A stretch of 64,000 nt of DNA from JANQOH01 sp965200095 (GCA_965200095.1 OZ241350.1:1736001-1800000), one strand, 5' to 3'; numbered from the stretch's first letter, positions 53,327 to 64,000 are shown. Translations and numbers: made by a program. Notes: a model not told the origin generated them from the letters alone.

Positions 53327-53470
53327 CGTCCATCTTCGGGAGAACGGCGCGGCCGAACCGGATATCGCCGACCGGGCCCCCGGTCGAAAGCGCGCGCCCG
53401 GTCGAACCTGTCCATCGATGCGCAAGAACGCCGCGAACGCCCGGGGAAGACCTGCCGCGGCGACCGACCG
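53327..53470 (+). pseudogene. Second, more truncated dksA-like remnant
   Basis: It retains only IVHLRENGAAEPDIADRA and, in another frame, LSIDAQERRERPGKTCRGD, as in the copy at 48574. The N-terminal third is deleted, and one extra C lies near 53380 relative to the first copy. It is followed by the decayed tRNA-Thr. Confidence 0.55.
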
Positions 53471-53475
53471 GGCGG

Positions 53476-53548
53476 CGGCGCCCGCATGACTCGAACTTGC
53501 GACCCTCGCATTACGAATGCGATGCTCTACCGACTGAGCCAAGGCGGC
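53476..53548 (-). pseudogene. Decayed tRNA-Thr (CGT) copy
   Basis: The D-arm, anticodon stem-loop (CGT) and T-loop match the intact gene at 48886-48958. The T-stem has an A-A mismatch (CATGC instead of CTTGC) and the acceptor 3' strand is GGGCGCC instead of AGGCGGC, giving a C-C mismatch and a terminal G-T. No CCA is encoded. It could still fold weakly, but it looks like a pseudo-tRNA left by duplication. Confidence 0.7.
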
Positions 53549-53626
53549 GCGCCGTCGCTACCCTGGGCGCGCCCGCCATGGCGCGCAAGCCGCCGATCCG
53601 GTTCGGACACATGCGAGAGAGAGGGC

Positions 53627-53655
53627 TTGCCGCGGGAGCGCGTTTCGGGTAGCTG
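53627..53655 (+). promoter_or_regulatory. Predicted promoter of rpmF-plsX
   Basis: TTGCCG (53627-53632), a 17-base spacer and TAGCTG (53650-53655) lie 38 bases before the rpmF ATG. This sequence starts exactly where the two duplicated units diverge. Confidence 0.45.
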
Positions 53656-53693
53656 GCGCATTCCCAGCGGCGACTGTCGGGGAGGGGCGCAGC

Positions 53694-53876
53694 ATGGCCG
53701 TGCCGAGGAAGAAGGTCTCACGTTCGAAGCGCAACATGCGCCGGTCGCACCATGCGTTGCGGCGCGCGGCGCCGGTCGACTGCCCGAACTGCGGCGAAAG
53801 CAAATTGCCGCATCACATCTGCTCGTATTGCGGATACTATCGCGACCGCGAGGTAGCGCCGCCGGACGCCGACTAG
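53694..53876 (+). CDS. rpmF: 50S ribosomal protein L32
   Basis: A 60-residue basic ribosomal protein beginning MAVPRKKVSRSKRNMRRSHHAL. It is the zinc-ribbon form, with CPNC and CSYC pairs. GGAGGGG just upstream is a strong ribosome site. rpmF next to plsX is the usual order. Confidence 0.97.
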   Translation: MAVPRKKVSRSKRNMRRSHHALRRAAPVDCPNCGESKLPHHICSYCGYYRDREVAPPDAD

Positions 53877-53909
53877 GAGCGTTCGCGCGCGCTGCGCGCG
53901 CGGCAACCC

Positions 53910-54944
53910 ATGAACCGGGTGAGGATCGCGCTCGACGCCATGGGGGGCGACGACGCGCCGGATATCGTGGTGCGCGGCGCCCATCTCGCGGCGCGCCGCC
54001 GCCCCGAGGTCGTCTTCACGGCGTTCGGCGACAGCGCGTCGATCGGGCCGCTGGCGGCGCGATACCCCGCGTTGCGGGATCGGCTGTCCATCCACCATAC
54101 CGACGGCGCGGTCTCCGGCGATGCGAAGCCCTCGGTCGCGTTGCGGCGCGGGCGCGACTCGAGCATGCGCCTCGCCATCGACGCGGTCGCCGAAGGCGCC
54201 GTGGACGCCGTCGTTTCCGCCGGCAATACGGGCGCGTTGATGGCGATGGCCAAGGTGGTGCTGCGCAGTTTGCCCGGAATCGACCGGCCGGCGCTCGCCG
54301 GAGTCATACCCAACAGCCTGAGCGAGAGCGTGTTCCTCGACCTCGGCGCCAATGTCGAGTGCGATGCGGGCAATCTCGTCGATTTCGCCGCCATGGGCGC
54401 GGTTTTCGCCCAGACCGTGCTCGGACGCCGCCGGCCGTCGGTCGGCCTCCTCAATATCGGCAACGAGGAACTCAAGGGCCGCGACGAAGTGCGCGAAGCG
54501 GCCGCCATCCTGCGCGATGCGACAAGCCATTTCGCCTTTCACGGCTTCGTCGAGGGGGACGACCTCACGCGCGGAACCACCGATGTCATCGTCACCGACG
54601 GCTTCACCGGCAATGCGGCGCTGAAGACCGCGGAAGGCGTGAGCCGGCTATTCGGCGACTATCTGCGTCGCGTTCTCGCCAGTTCGTGGCGCGGGCGTCT
54701 CGGCTTCGCCATCGCCCGCGACTCGTTCCGCGCGTTGCGCGAACGCACCGACCCGCGCCGGCATAACGGCGCCATGTTCCTCGGCGTCAACGGCGCCGTG
54801 GTGAAGAGCCACGGCGGCACCGACGCGCTCGGCTTCGCGACCGCCATAGAGGTGGCCGTCGACATGGTGGCGGGCGCCGTGAACCGGCGTATCGTCGACG
54901 AACTCGCGGCGGTCCGGGCCCGGTCCGTCCGGGATGCGCCCTGA
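53910..54944 (+). CDS. plsX: Phosphate acyltransferase PlsX
   Basis: A 344-residue peripheral enzyme that makes acyl-phosphate from acyl-ACP for phospholipid synthesis. ALDAMGGDDAP at the N-terminus, SAGNTGALMA and LNIGNEELKGRDEVREAA are family signatures. The gene that normally follows, fabH, is absent: ihfA begins after 135 bases of non-coding DNA. Confidence 0.96.
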   Translation: MNRVRIALDAMGGDDAPDIVVRGAHLAARRRPEVVFTAFGDSASIGPLAARYPALRDRLSIHHTDGAVSGDAKPSVALRRGRDSSMRLAIDAVAEGAVDAVVSAGNTGALMAMAKVVLRSLPGIDRPALAGVIPNSLSESVFLDLGANVECDAGNLVDFAAMGAVFAQTVLGRRRPSVGLLNIGNEELKGRDEVREAAAILRDATSHFAFHGFVEGDDLTRGTTDVIVTDGFTGNAALKTAEGVSRLFGDYLRRVLASSWRGRLGFAIARDSFRALRERTDPRRHNGAMFLGVNGAVVKSHGGTDALGFATAIEVAVDMVAGAVNRRIVDELAAVRARSVRDAP

Positions 54945-55014
54945 GCGGCGCCTTGCGCCCGCCTTCGCCGATGCCGGTGCGGGGCCGGGAGGCGGCTACT
55001 ACATCTTGTTGATA

Positions 55015-55041
55015 TTGACGGGTTTTCGTCGTTGCTATAGC
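55015..55041 (+). promoter_or_regulatory. Predicted promoter of ihfA
   Basis: TTGACG (55015-55020) and TATAGC (55036-55041) are separated by 15 bases and lie about 40 bases before the ihfA ATG. A local A+T-rich patch (ATCTTGTTGATATTGACG) in otherwise G+C-rich DNA supports a promoter here. Confidence 0.5.
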
Positions 55042-55079
55042 GTGGCGCACCGGATCGGAGGGGGCGGGAGCCCGGGAGT

Positions 55080-55391
55080 ATGAACACGATAACGCGCGCC
55101 CATCTGAGCGACGCGGTCTATCGGGAAGTCGGCCTGTCGCGAGGCGAGTCGGCTAAACTCGTCGAGGCGGTTCTGGAGACCGTGACGGCAAAACTGTCCG
55201 ACGGCGAACCCGTGAAGATCTCCTCTTTCGGCAGTTTCCTGGTGCGGGAGAAAGCCGAACGGGTCGGCCGCAACCCCAGGACGGGCGAGGAAGTTTCCAT
55301 ACTGCCGCGTCGCGTGGTCGTCTTCCGCGCCTCGAACGTGCTGAAGCGGCGCCTCGGGAGCGATCCCGAAGGCGCGCTCGCCGGGAGCTGA
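55080..55391 (+). CDS. ihfA: Integration host factor subunit alpha
   Basis: A 103-residue DNA-bending protein of the HU/IHF family. ITRAHLSDAVYREVGLSRGES, the core VKISSFGSFLVREK and the DNA-inserting arm GRNPRTGEEVSILPRRVVVFRAS are intact. It pairs with IhfB, which is not in the window. It is followed after three bases by the merR-type gene. Confidence 0.96.
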   Translation: MNTITRAHLSDAVYREVGLSRGESAKLVEAVLETVTAKLSDGEPVKISSFGSFLVREKAERVGRNPRTGEEVSILPRRVVVFRASNVLKRRLGSDPEGALAGS

Positions 55392-55394
55392 CCG

Positions 55395-55874
55395 GTGGCC
55401 GTTCCCGAACCGCGGGCGGCGGCCGACGAGGAGCGCCCCGGCGCGCCCGCGAAGTCGGAGCGCGCTTTCCGCACCATCAGCGAGGTGAGCGACAGCCTGG
55501 ACGTGGCGCAGCACGTGCTGCGGTTCTGGGAAACCAAATTCACGCAGATACGACCCCTGAAGCGCGGCGGCCGGCGGCGCTACTATCGCCCCGAGGACAT
55601 CGTCCTTCTGCGCGGCCTGCGCGCCTTGCTCTACGAGGACGGCTACACCATCCGCGGGGTTCAGAAACTGCTCCGCGAAGGCGGCGTCCGGGTCTTGCAG
55701 GACCGCGCCGGCGGCGGCGCTCCCGAAAAGACGCCCGCCGACCCGGCCGCCCCGGCGCCCGTTCCCGAACCGGCCGAACGCGCCGCGCGGGAGGACGACC
55801 CGCGCCGCGCCGAACTCAAGGCGCTGCTGCGCGAAATCGAAGTCTTGCGCCGCACTCTGGACGACGCGCTGTAG
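55395..55874 (+). CDS. MerR-family transcriptional regulator
   Basis: A 159-residue protein with an N-terminal winged-helix MerR domain (about 25-95): FRTISEVSDSLDVAQHVLRFWETKFTQIRPLK...RRYYRPEDI. A Pro/Ala linker and a C-terminal helix (RRAELKALLREIEVLRRTLDDAL) suited to dimerisation follow. No effector-binding Cys set is visible. The ihfA-merR pair is typical of alphaproteobacteria, but the target of this regulator is not known to me. The start is GTG 55395. Confidence 0.9.
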   Translation: MAVPEPRAAADEERPGAPAKSERAFRTISEVSDSLDVAQHVLRFWETKFTQIRPLKRGGRRRYYRPEDIVLLRGLRALLYEDGYTIRGVQKLLREGGVRVLQDRAGGGAPEKTPADPAAPAPVPEPAERAAREDDPRRAELKALLREIEVLRRTLDDAL

Positions 55875-55893
55875 CCCGGCGCGCCGGCCGCGC

Positions 55894-58776
<2,883 letters not shown>

Positions 58777-58827
58777 GGTTCGGCGGAGTATAGGCGTCCG
58801 GGCCGGCCGGCGCCGCTCCGCAAGCCG

Positions 58828-58856
58828 TTCCGCGGCGCGGTCGCCCCGGCTATAAT
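58828..58856 (+). promoter_or_regulatory. Predicted promoter of ssb
   Basis: A perfect TATAAT (58851-58856) lies 38 bases before the ssb ATG. The -35 at 17-base spacing (TTCCGC, 58828-58833) is weak. No GTTC-N7-GTTC alphaproteobacterial LexA site was found between uvrA and ssb. Confidence 0.5.
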
Positions 58857-58894
58857 CCGGGGCGAGAGCGGCAGAGAAGGGAGGGCGTCACGCC

Positions 58895-59368
58895 ATGGCC
58901 GGCAGCGTAAACAAGGTGATCCTGGTCGGGAATCTCGGCCGCGACCCGGAGGTCCGCAGCTTCCAGAACGGGGGGCGGGTGGCGAATTTTTCCGTCGCTA
59001 CCGGCGAACGATGGCGCGACCGGCAGACCGGCGAACAGCGGGAGCGGACCGAATGGCATCGCGTCGCCGTCTACGACGAGAAATTGGTGGAGATCGCCGA
59101 GAAGTATCTGCGCAAGGGTAGGAAGATCTATCTCGAAGGCGAAATACGGACCAGCAAATGGACCGACCAGTCCGGCCAGGAGCGCTACACCACCGAGGTC
59201 GTTCTCCCGCGCTTCCGCGGGCACCTGACGATGCTCGGCAGCCGTGGGGAGGAGGGCGGTTTCGCCGGCGAATCGAGCGACGACCGCAGCCCGAGTCAGG
59301 GCGAGGCGCCCGGCGCCCCCGCGCCGGCGGGCGGGACCGACGACTTCGACGACGATATCCCCTTCTGA
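58895..59368 (+). CDS. ssb: Single-stranded DNA-binding protein
   Basis: A 157-residue SSB. The N-terminal OB fold (about 1-110) begins GSVNKVILVGNLGRDPEVR and contains ERTEWHRVAVYDEKLVEIAEKYLRKG. A flexible Gly/Pro/acidic region then leads to the C-terminal DDDIPF tip that recruits partner proteins. The gene converges on gltA with 24 bases between. Confidence 0.97.
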   Translation: MAGSVNKVILVGNLGRDPEVRSFQNGGRVANFSVATGERWRDRQTGEQRERTEWHRVAVYDEKLVEIAEKYLRKGRKIYLEGEIRTSKWTDQSGQERYTTEVVLPRFRGHLTMLGSRGEEGGFAGESSDDRSPSQGEAPGAPAPAGGTDDFDDDIPF

Positions 59369-59392
59369 ACGGCCGCAGGGCTGCGCGCGCGT

Positions 59393-60721
59393 TCAGCGTT
59401 CCTCAATGGGCGCGAAATTGCGCCGCTCCGGGCCGACATACAGCTGGCGGGGGCGGCCGATCTTCTGGCTGGGGTCTTCGATCATCTCGTTCCAGTGGGC
59501 AACCCAGCCCACCGTGCGCGCGACGGCGAAGATCACCGTGAACAAATCCATCGGAATGCCCATCGCGCGCAGGATGATCCCCGAGTAGAAATCCACGTTG
59601 GGGAACAGTTTGCGCTCGACGAAATAGGGGTCTTCGAGCGCAATCTTCTCCAGCGCCACCGCCAGTTTGAGCAGCGGCTCGTTCTCGACGCCCAGTTCCG
59701 CCAGCACCTCGCGCGCCGACTGGCGCATGACCGCAGCCCGCGGATCGTAGTTCTTGTAGACCCGGTGGCCGAACCCCATGAGGCGGAACGGGTCGTCCTT
59801 GTCCTTGGCGCGCGCGATGAATGCGCCGATCCGGTCCACCGAACCGATCTCTTCCAGCATCCGCACCACCGCCTCGTTCGCCCCGCCATGCGCGGGCCCC
59901 CACAGCGAGGCGACCCCCGCGGCGATGCAGGCGAACGGGTTCGCTCCCGACGAGCCGGCGAGGCGGACCGTCGACGTCGAGGCGTTCTGCTCATGGTCGG
60001 CGTGAAGGATCAGGATGCGGTCGACCGCCCGGGCGAGCACCGGGTTCACCTGGTAGTCCTCCGCCGGAACGGAGAACAGCATGTGCAGGAAATTCTCGGC
60101 GTAGGACAGGTCGTTGCGCGGATAGATGAACGGCTGTCCTATCGAGTATTTGTAGGCCATCGCGGCGATCGTCGGCATCTTGGCGACCAGCCGGTGCGAC
60201 GCGATCTCGCGCTCGCGGCTGTCATTGATGTCGAGCGAGTCGTGATAGAACGCGCTCATCGCCCCCACGACGCCGATCAGCACCGCCATCGGATGCGCGT
60301 CGCGCCGGAAACCGCGGTAGAGATAGGTGAGCTGCTCATGCAGCATGGTGTGATAGGTGACGTTGTAGGAAAATTCCTTCTTCTGCGCCCGGTCGGGCAG
60401 GTCGCCGTATAGCAGCAGATACGCGACCTCCATGAAGTCGCTCTTTTCGGCCAGCTCCTCTATCGAGTATCCCCGGTGCAGAAGCGTGCCCGCTTCCCCG
60501 TCGATATAGGTGATCGCCGACTCCGCGCTCCCCGTCGAGGTGAAGCCGGGGTCGTAGGTGAACATGCCCGTTTCGGCATACAGGCGGCGCACATCGATGA
60601 CGCTCGGCCCCGTGGTTCCCGCGATCACCGGAAACTCGAAACGCTTGCCGGTCCGGTTGTCCGTCAGCGTGACCGAGTGGGCGTTTTCCGAAACCGTCGT
60701 TCTCGTCGCCGCGTCCGTCAT
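59393..60721 (-). CDS. gltA: Citrate synthase
   Basis: A 442-residue type II citrate synthase joining acetyl-CoA, the product of the pyruvate dehydrogenase encoded above, to oxaloacetate. The catalytic His regions are ADHEQNASTSTVR and PAHGGANEAV. The GFGHRVYKNYDPRA segment and the catalytic Asp region FYSGIILRAMGIP are present. ATG 60721 was preferred to an in-frame ATG 75 bases upstream because AAAGGGG precedes it and it gives the standard N-terminus. Confidence 0.96.
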   Translation of the reverse strand: MTDAATRTTVSENAHSVTLTDNRTGKRFEFPVIAGTTGPSVIDVRRLYAETGMFTYDPGFTSTGSAESAITYIDGEAGTLLHRGYSIEELAEKSDFMEVAYLLLYGDLPDRAQKKEFSYNVTYHTMLHEQLTYLYRGFRRDAHPMAVLIGVVGAMSAFYHDSLDINDSREREIASHRLVAKMPTIAAMAYKYSIGQPFIYPRNDLSYAENFLHMLFSVPAEDYQVNPVLARAVDRILILHADHEQNASTSTVRLAGSSGANPFACIAAGVASLWGPAHGGANEAVVRMLEEIGSVDRIGAFIARAKDKDDPFRLMGFGHRVYKNYDPRAAVMRQSAREVLAELGVENEPLLKLAVALEKIALEDPYFVERKLFPNVDFYSGIILRAMGIPMDLFTVIFAVARTVGWVAHWNEMIEDPSQKIGRPRQLYVGPERRNFAPIEER

Positions 60722-60783
60722 GGCGCACCGCCCCTTTCGCTTGTCGGATAGCCGGGCGGCGCGGAATCCGAACCGGCGAACCG

Positions 60784-60812
60784 AGCATAGAGACATTCGG
60801 CCGCAGGCGCAA
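60784..60812 (-). promoter_or_regulatory. Predicted promoter of gltA
   Basis: On the minus strand TTGCGC (60812-60807), a 17-base spacer and TATGCT (60789-60784) lie about 60 bases before the gltA start. An A+T-rich stretch (60833-60880) lies upstream, between gltX and gltA. Confidence 0.5.
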
Positions 60813-60869
60813 TTTGTCGGGAAAATGAGAACCGAATGTATTATTTATCAGCGTAATACAGGGTATTGC

Positions 60870-62291
60870 TCAATTTCCGGTTGAGAATGTTTCCGGCGCC
60901 TGGACGGACAACCTCTCGAGCACCGCCTCGCGACCGAGGACGGCCGCGACCTCGAAAATACCGGGCGACACCGCGCTCCCGGTCAGTGCCGCCCGCAGCG
61001 GTCGCGCGACCTTGCCGAACCCGACTCCCTCGTCCGCCGCGAACGCGCGCAGGCGCGCTTCTATCGCAGCTTCCGACCACGGCTCCAGCGTCGCCAGGCG
61101 GGCGGCGAGGGCGCCGAGGCGTCGCCGGGCTTCGGCGTCCAGCGATGCGGCGGCTTTCGACGTCATCGGCAGGGGCGTCCCGGCGACATAAAAGCGCGCG
61201 TTCTCCGCAAGCGCCACGAGCGTATCCGCGCGCGGCTTCAGTCCCGGCATCGCCGCCTCGAGGCGGCTCTTGTCGCCGGCGTCGAGCGCGCGCCCGATCG
61301 TCTGCGAGAGCCTGCCGGCGATGGCTTCGACCAGCGTCGCGTCCGCACTCGAACGGATCCGGGCCGCGTTCAGCGACAACAGACGCCCGCGGTCGAAGCG
61401 CGCCGGCGCCCGTCCCACGCCGTCCAGCCCGAACCATGCGACAGCGTCCTCGTCGCCGATGATCTCGTCGTCGCCGTGGCTCCAGCCCAGACGCAACAGA
61501 TAGTTGCGCATCGCCGCCGGCAGAAAACCCTCGTCGCGCCACGTCGCGACGCCGAGCGCGCCGTGTCGTTTCGACAATTTCCGTCCGTCGGCGCCGTGGA
61601 TCAGAGGGATATGGGCGAAGACCGGCGGCTTCCAGCCCAGGGCGGCGTAGAGCCGGTGCTGGCGAAAGGCGTTGGTCAGGTGGTCGTCGCCGCGAATGAC
61701 GTGGGTGACCGCCATGTCGCGGTCGTCGACGACCGCCGACAGCATATAGGTCGGCGTGCCGTCGGAACGCAGCAACACCATGTCGTCGAGGCGGTCGTGG
61801 GAGACGGTGACAGGCCCCTGGACAGCATCGTCGATGGTCGTTTCCCCGTCGAGCGGAACCTTGAGACGGAGCGACGGAGCGACGCCCGGCCGCGCGTCCG
61901 CCGGGTCTCTGTCGCGGCAGGCACCGTCATAGAGGCGCGTGCGCCCCTCCGCGCGCGCGCGCGTCCGCATTGCGTCGAGCTCTTCCGGCGTGCAGTAGCA
62001 ACGATACGCTGCGCCCGCAGCGAGCAGCGCTTGCGCGACCGCCGCGTGACGGGCCGCGTTGCGCGACTGTCGCACCGCGTCTCCGTCCCAATTCAGGCCC
62101 AGCCAGCGCAGCCCCTCGAAAATGGCGGCGACCGCCGCCTCGGTGGAGCGCGCGCGGTCGGTATCCTCGACCCGCAACAGAAACCGGCCTCCATGCCGGC
62201 GCGCGAAAAGCCAATTGAACAGCGCCGTCCGCGCGCCGCCGATATGCAGAATCCCCGTCGGCGAGGGCGCGAACCGGGTGACCACGCTCAT
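60870..62291 (-). CDS. gltX: Glutamate--tRNA ligase
   Basis: A 473-residue class I aminoacyl-tRNA synthetase charging tRNA-Glu. FAPSPTGILHIGGARTALFNWLFA contains the HIGH-type motif and KLSKRHGA is the KMSKS loop. A C-terminal anticodon-binding domain of usual size is present. The short ending PETFSTGN and stop at 60870 leave about 150 bases to gltA in the same direction. Confidence 0.96.
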   Translation of the reverse strand: MSVVTRFAPSPTGILHIGGARTALFNWLFARRHGGRFLLRVEDTDRARSTEAAVAAIFEGLRWLGLNWDGDAVRQSRNAARHAAVAQALLAAGAAYRCYCTPEELDAMRTRARAEGRTRLYDGACRDRDPADARPGVAPSLRLKVPLDGETTIDDAVQGPVTVSHDRLDDMVLLRSDGTPTYMLSAVVDDRDMAVTHVIRGDDHLTNAFRQHRLYAALGWKPPVFAHIPLIHGADGRKLSKRHGALGVATWRDEGFLPAAMRNYLLRLGWSHGDDEIIGDEDAVAWFGLDGVGRAPARFDRGRLLSLNAARIRSSADATLVEAIAGRLSQTIGRALDAGDKSRLEAAMPGLKPRADTLVALAENARFYVAGTPLPMTSKAAASLDAEARRRLGALAARLATLEPWSEAAIEARLRAFAADEGVGFGKVARPLRAALTGSAVSPGIFEVAAVLGREAVLERLSVQAPETFSTGN

Positions 62292-62391
62292 GCGCTATTC
62301 TTCCTTTCCCCGGGGGGCGGAGCCGCCGCCGGTTGTGTAGCAGACCGGCGCATTCCGGGCGACGACCGGCAAAGCAGGGAGAGAAGCGCCC

Positions 62392-64000
62392 GTGCCCGCC
62401 TGGCTCCACGGCCTGCTCATCGACGAACGGCATCGATGGTTCCTCTGGATACCCGTCGTCTTCGGCGTCGGGATAGGGGTCTATTTCGCCTTGCCGTTCG
62501 AACCGTCGCCGTGGGTCGCTCCGGCGGCGGCGATGCCTGCGGCCGCCGCGGCATGGCTGACGCGCGAGCGTCTCGCCTTGTCCGCGCCGCTTGCCGCCGT
62601 TGCGCTTGCCGCAGCCGGCGCGTCTGCGGCGGGCGCGCGCACTGTGCTGGTCGCCGCGCCCATCCTCGCGGCGGAGCACGGCCCGGCCGCCGTCCGCGGC
62701 GAGGTCGCGTCCGTCGAACCGCTGCCATCCGGCTATCGCGTCATTATCGATGTCGCCGAAATATCCGGCCTCGCGCCGCCGCAACGCCCGGAACGGGTGC
62801 GTCTCACCCTGCGCACGGGCGCGCCTCCGCCGCCGGGCCGCCCGATCGTCTTGCCGGCGGTGCTTCACCCGCCGCCTGCGCCGGCGGCGCCGGGGGGTTT
62901 CGATTTCGCCCGCGCCCTCTACTTCCAGCGCATCGGCGCGCTGGGTTACGCCGTCGGGCCGCCGCAGTTCGACGACGATGCGCCGCCTGCGGGCGAGCGG
63001 CGGTCGCTGGCGGCGCTGCGCTACACTATCGCCAGCCGGATCGAGGCCGCGATGACCGCCGGCCGCGAGGACGACCCGGCCCGGATGCAGCGGGCGCGGG
63101 TGGCGGCTGCGCTGCTCACCGGGCTGCGCGCCGGCATCGACGAGACGGTGTTGAAGTGGCTCCGCGATTCGGGCCTCGCGCACCTGCTCGCCATTTCCGG
63201 GCTGCATCTCGGTCTCGTCGCGGGTCTGACCTTTTTCGTCCTGCGCTTGCTCCTGGCGCTCTCGGAGACGCTCGCCCTGCGCCGGCCGATCAAGAAATGG
63301 GCGGCTCTTGCGGCACTGGCCGCGGGCTTCGGCTATCTGTTGCTCACCGGCGCGACGATCCCCACCCAGCGGGCGTTCATTATGGTCGCGATGCTGTTGG
63401 CGGCCATCCTGATCGACCGCGAACCGCTCACCATGAGGCCCGTCGCGTGGGCTGCGCTGGTCATCCTGGCGTGGCGGCCCGAAAGCCTGACCGGCGCCAG
63501 CTTTCAGATGTCGTTCGCGGCGGTCACGGCGCTGGTCGCGTTCTACGAAGCCATCCGCGCAAGGAGTCTGCGCCGGGCGACGCCGCCCTCCCTGTGGCGG
63601 CGCCCGCTGGTCTATCTCGGCGCTGTCGCCGCAACCACCGTCGTCGCGAGTCTCGCGACCGCGCCGTTCGCCGCCTGGCACTTCAACCGCATCGCCGTCG
63701 TCGGCCTGGTGGCCAACTTCGTCGCCGTGCCCGCCACCGCATTCTGGATTATGCCTTGCGGTATGGTCGCGCTCCTCGCAATGCCGTTCGGACTCGAGGC
63801 GCCGGCGCTCGAAGCGATGGGGTGGGGGATCGGGCTGGTCATCGCCGTCGCCGAGGCGTGCGCCGGTCTTCCCCTGGCGGTGGCGTCGATACCGGCCGCG
63901 CCGGCGTCCGCCCTCATAGCCACCGTTTTCGGCGGCCTGTGGATCGCCATCTGGCGTCGACCCTGGCGTTTCTGCGGCGTCGCCGGCGTCGCGGCCGGCA
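62392..64000 (+). CDS. comEC: ComEC/Rec2-family DNA-uptake channel protein (3'-truncated by window end)
   Basis: The open frame from GTG 62392 runs to the window edge, giving 536 residues without a stop. GGGAGAG lies about ten bases upstream. An N-terminal membrane pair is followed by a DUF4131-like beta domain (about 90-200). Next comes the competence domain, with the diagnostic WLRDSGLAHLLAISGLHLGLVAGLTFF near residue 255 and many helices (GYLLLTGATIPTQRAFIMVAMLL). The C-terminal metallo-beta-lactamase domain, if present, would lie beyond 64000. ComEC moves single-stranded DNA across the inner membrane; no other competence gene is in the window. Divergent from gltX. Confidence 0.93.
   Translation, partial: MPAWLHGLLIDERHRWFLWIPVVFGVGIGVYFALPFEPSPWVAPAAAMPAAAAAWLTRERLALSAPLAAVALAAAGASAAGARTVLVAAPILAAEHGPAAVRGEVASVEPLPSGYRVIIDVAEISGLAPPQRPERVRLTLRTGAPPPPGRPIVLPAVLHPPPAPAAPGGFDFARALYFQRIGALGYAVGPPQFDDDAPPAGERRSLAALRYTIASRIEAAMTAGREDDPARMQRARVAAALLTGLRAGIDETVLKWLRDSGLAHLLAISGLHLGLVAGLTFFVLRLLLALSETLALRRPIKKWAALAALAAGFGYLLLTGATIPTQRAFIMVAMLLAAILIDREPLTMRPVAWAALVILAWRPESLTGASFQMSFAAVTALVAFYEAIRARSLRRATPPSLWRRPLVYLGAVAATTVVASLATAPFAAWHFNRIAVVGLVANFVAVPATAFWIMPCGMVALLAMPFGLEAPALEAMGWGIGLVIAVAEACAGLPLAVASIPAAPASALIATVFGGLWIAIWRRPWRFCGVAGVAAG

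Larger units (their letters stand above)
52299..53626 (+). repeat. Segmental duplication, unit 2 (autotransporter 2 barrel to decayed tRNA-Thr)
   Basis: The counterpart of 47370-49036. Identity runs through the barrel, the post-gene CGGCCGCCGCGGTCCGGTCG, repeat R4, the tail of the dksA remnant, the tRNA-Thr copy and its flank, ending at GAGAGAGAGGGCT. After that point unit 1 enters autotransporter 2 and unit 2 enters the rpmF promoter. Confidence 0.9.

Noticed and set aside
49041..53333. A 1430-codon minus-strand frame opposite autotransporter 2
   Set aside because: It has the same composition as the shadow of copy 1. The similarity between the two shadows only reflects the duplicated plus-strand genes.
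58777..58894. An SOS (LexA) box between uvrA and ssb
   Set aside because: I looked for GTTC-N7-GTTC and CTG-N10-CAG patterns and found no convincing match, so damage regulation cannot be claimed from sequence.

Overview
The window is G+C-rich, densely coding chromosomal DNA. Gene order points to a free-living, aerobically respiring alphaproteobacterium, probably Rhodospirillales-like. The supporting blocks are petABC, pdhA-pdhB-pdhC-lpd-lipA-coq10, a complete nuoA-N run ending in birA-coaX-rnj, rpiB-glyA-nrdR-ribD-ribE-ribB-ribH-nusB-thiL, rpmF-plsX-ihfA-merR, divergent uvrA/ssb, and gltA-gltX opposite comEC. The lineage is inferred from synteny and protein features only; no database search was possible.

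Layout. 1-1.7 kb: the 3' end of a probable outer-membrane barrel gene and two small secreted proteins of unknown role. 1.8-5.2 kb: a PQQ-dependent alcohol dehydrogenase with a lanthanide-type Asp-Tyr-Asp motif, a perfect terminator, a small cytochrome c and two overlapping secreted orphans. 5.3-7.9 kb: petABC (cytochrome bc1), which could receive these electrons through the quinone/cytochrome c pool. 7.9-9.9 kb: a frameshifted endonuclease/exonuclease/phosphatase-family pseudogene and an epoxide-hydrolase-like gene. 10.1-16.9 kb: the pyruvate dehydrogenase complex, lipoyl synthase, a COQ10-type protein and RNase PH. 17.3 kb: tRNA-Asp. 17.4-34.6 kb: all 14 complex I genes, then biotin ligase, type III pantothenate kinase and RNase J, mostly with start/stop overlaps. 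35.5-42.5 kb: the serine hydroxymethyltransferase/riboflavin/NusB/ThiL operon.

42.5-53.7 kb is the accessory part. The riboflavin operon is bracketed by two clusters of palindromic repeats in mirror orientation (34.6-35.2 and 42.5-43.6 kb). Just beyond the second cluster, a 12-G tract lies between a -35 and a -10 element in front of a 1530-residue autotransporter, which is the arrangement of a phase-variable promoter. A second autotransporter follows. The two share an almost identical C-terminal barrel and downstream segment, including a dksA-like remnant and a tRNA-Thr(CGT). The downstream tRNA copy is decayed, so an ancestral autotransporter / dksA remnant / tRNA-Thr / rpmF unit appears to have been tandemly duplicated.

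53.7-64 kb returns to housekeeping genes: rpmF, plsX (with no fabH next to it), ihfA, a merR-type regulator, uvrA, ssb, gltA, gltX and the 5' part of comEC, which runs off the end. Many genes start with GTG, and one (nuoE) with TTG. The recurrent promoter pattern is TTGNNN-N15-18-TANNNT. The most unusual features are the G-tract promoter with its duplicated autotransporter pair, the mirror-image repeat clusters, and the lanthanide-type dehydrogenase cluster beside petABC.
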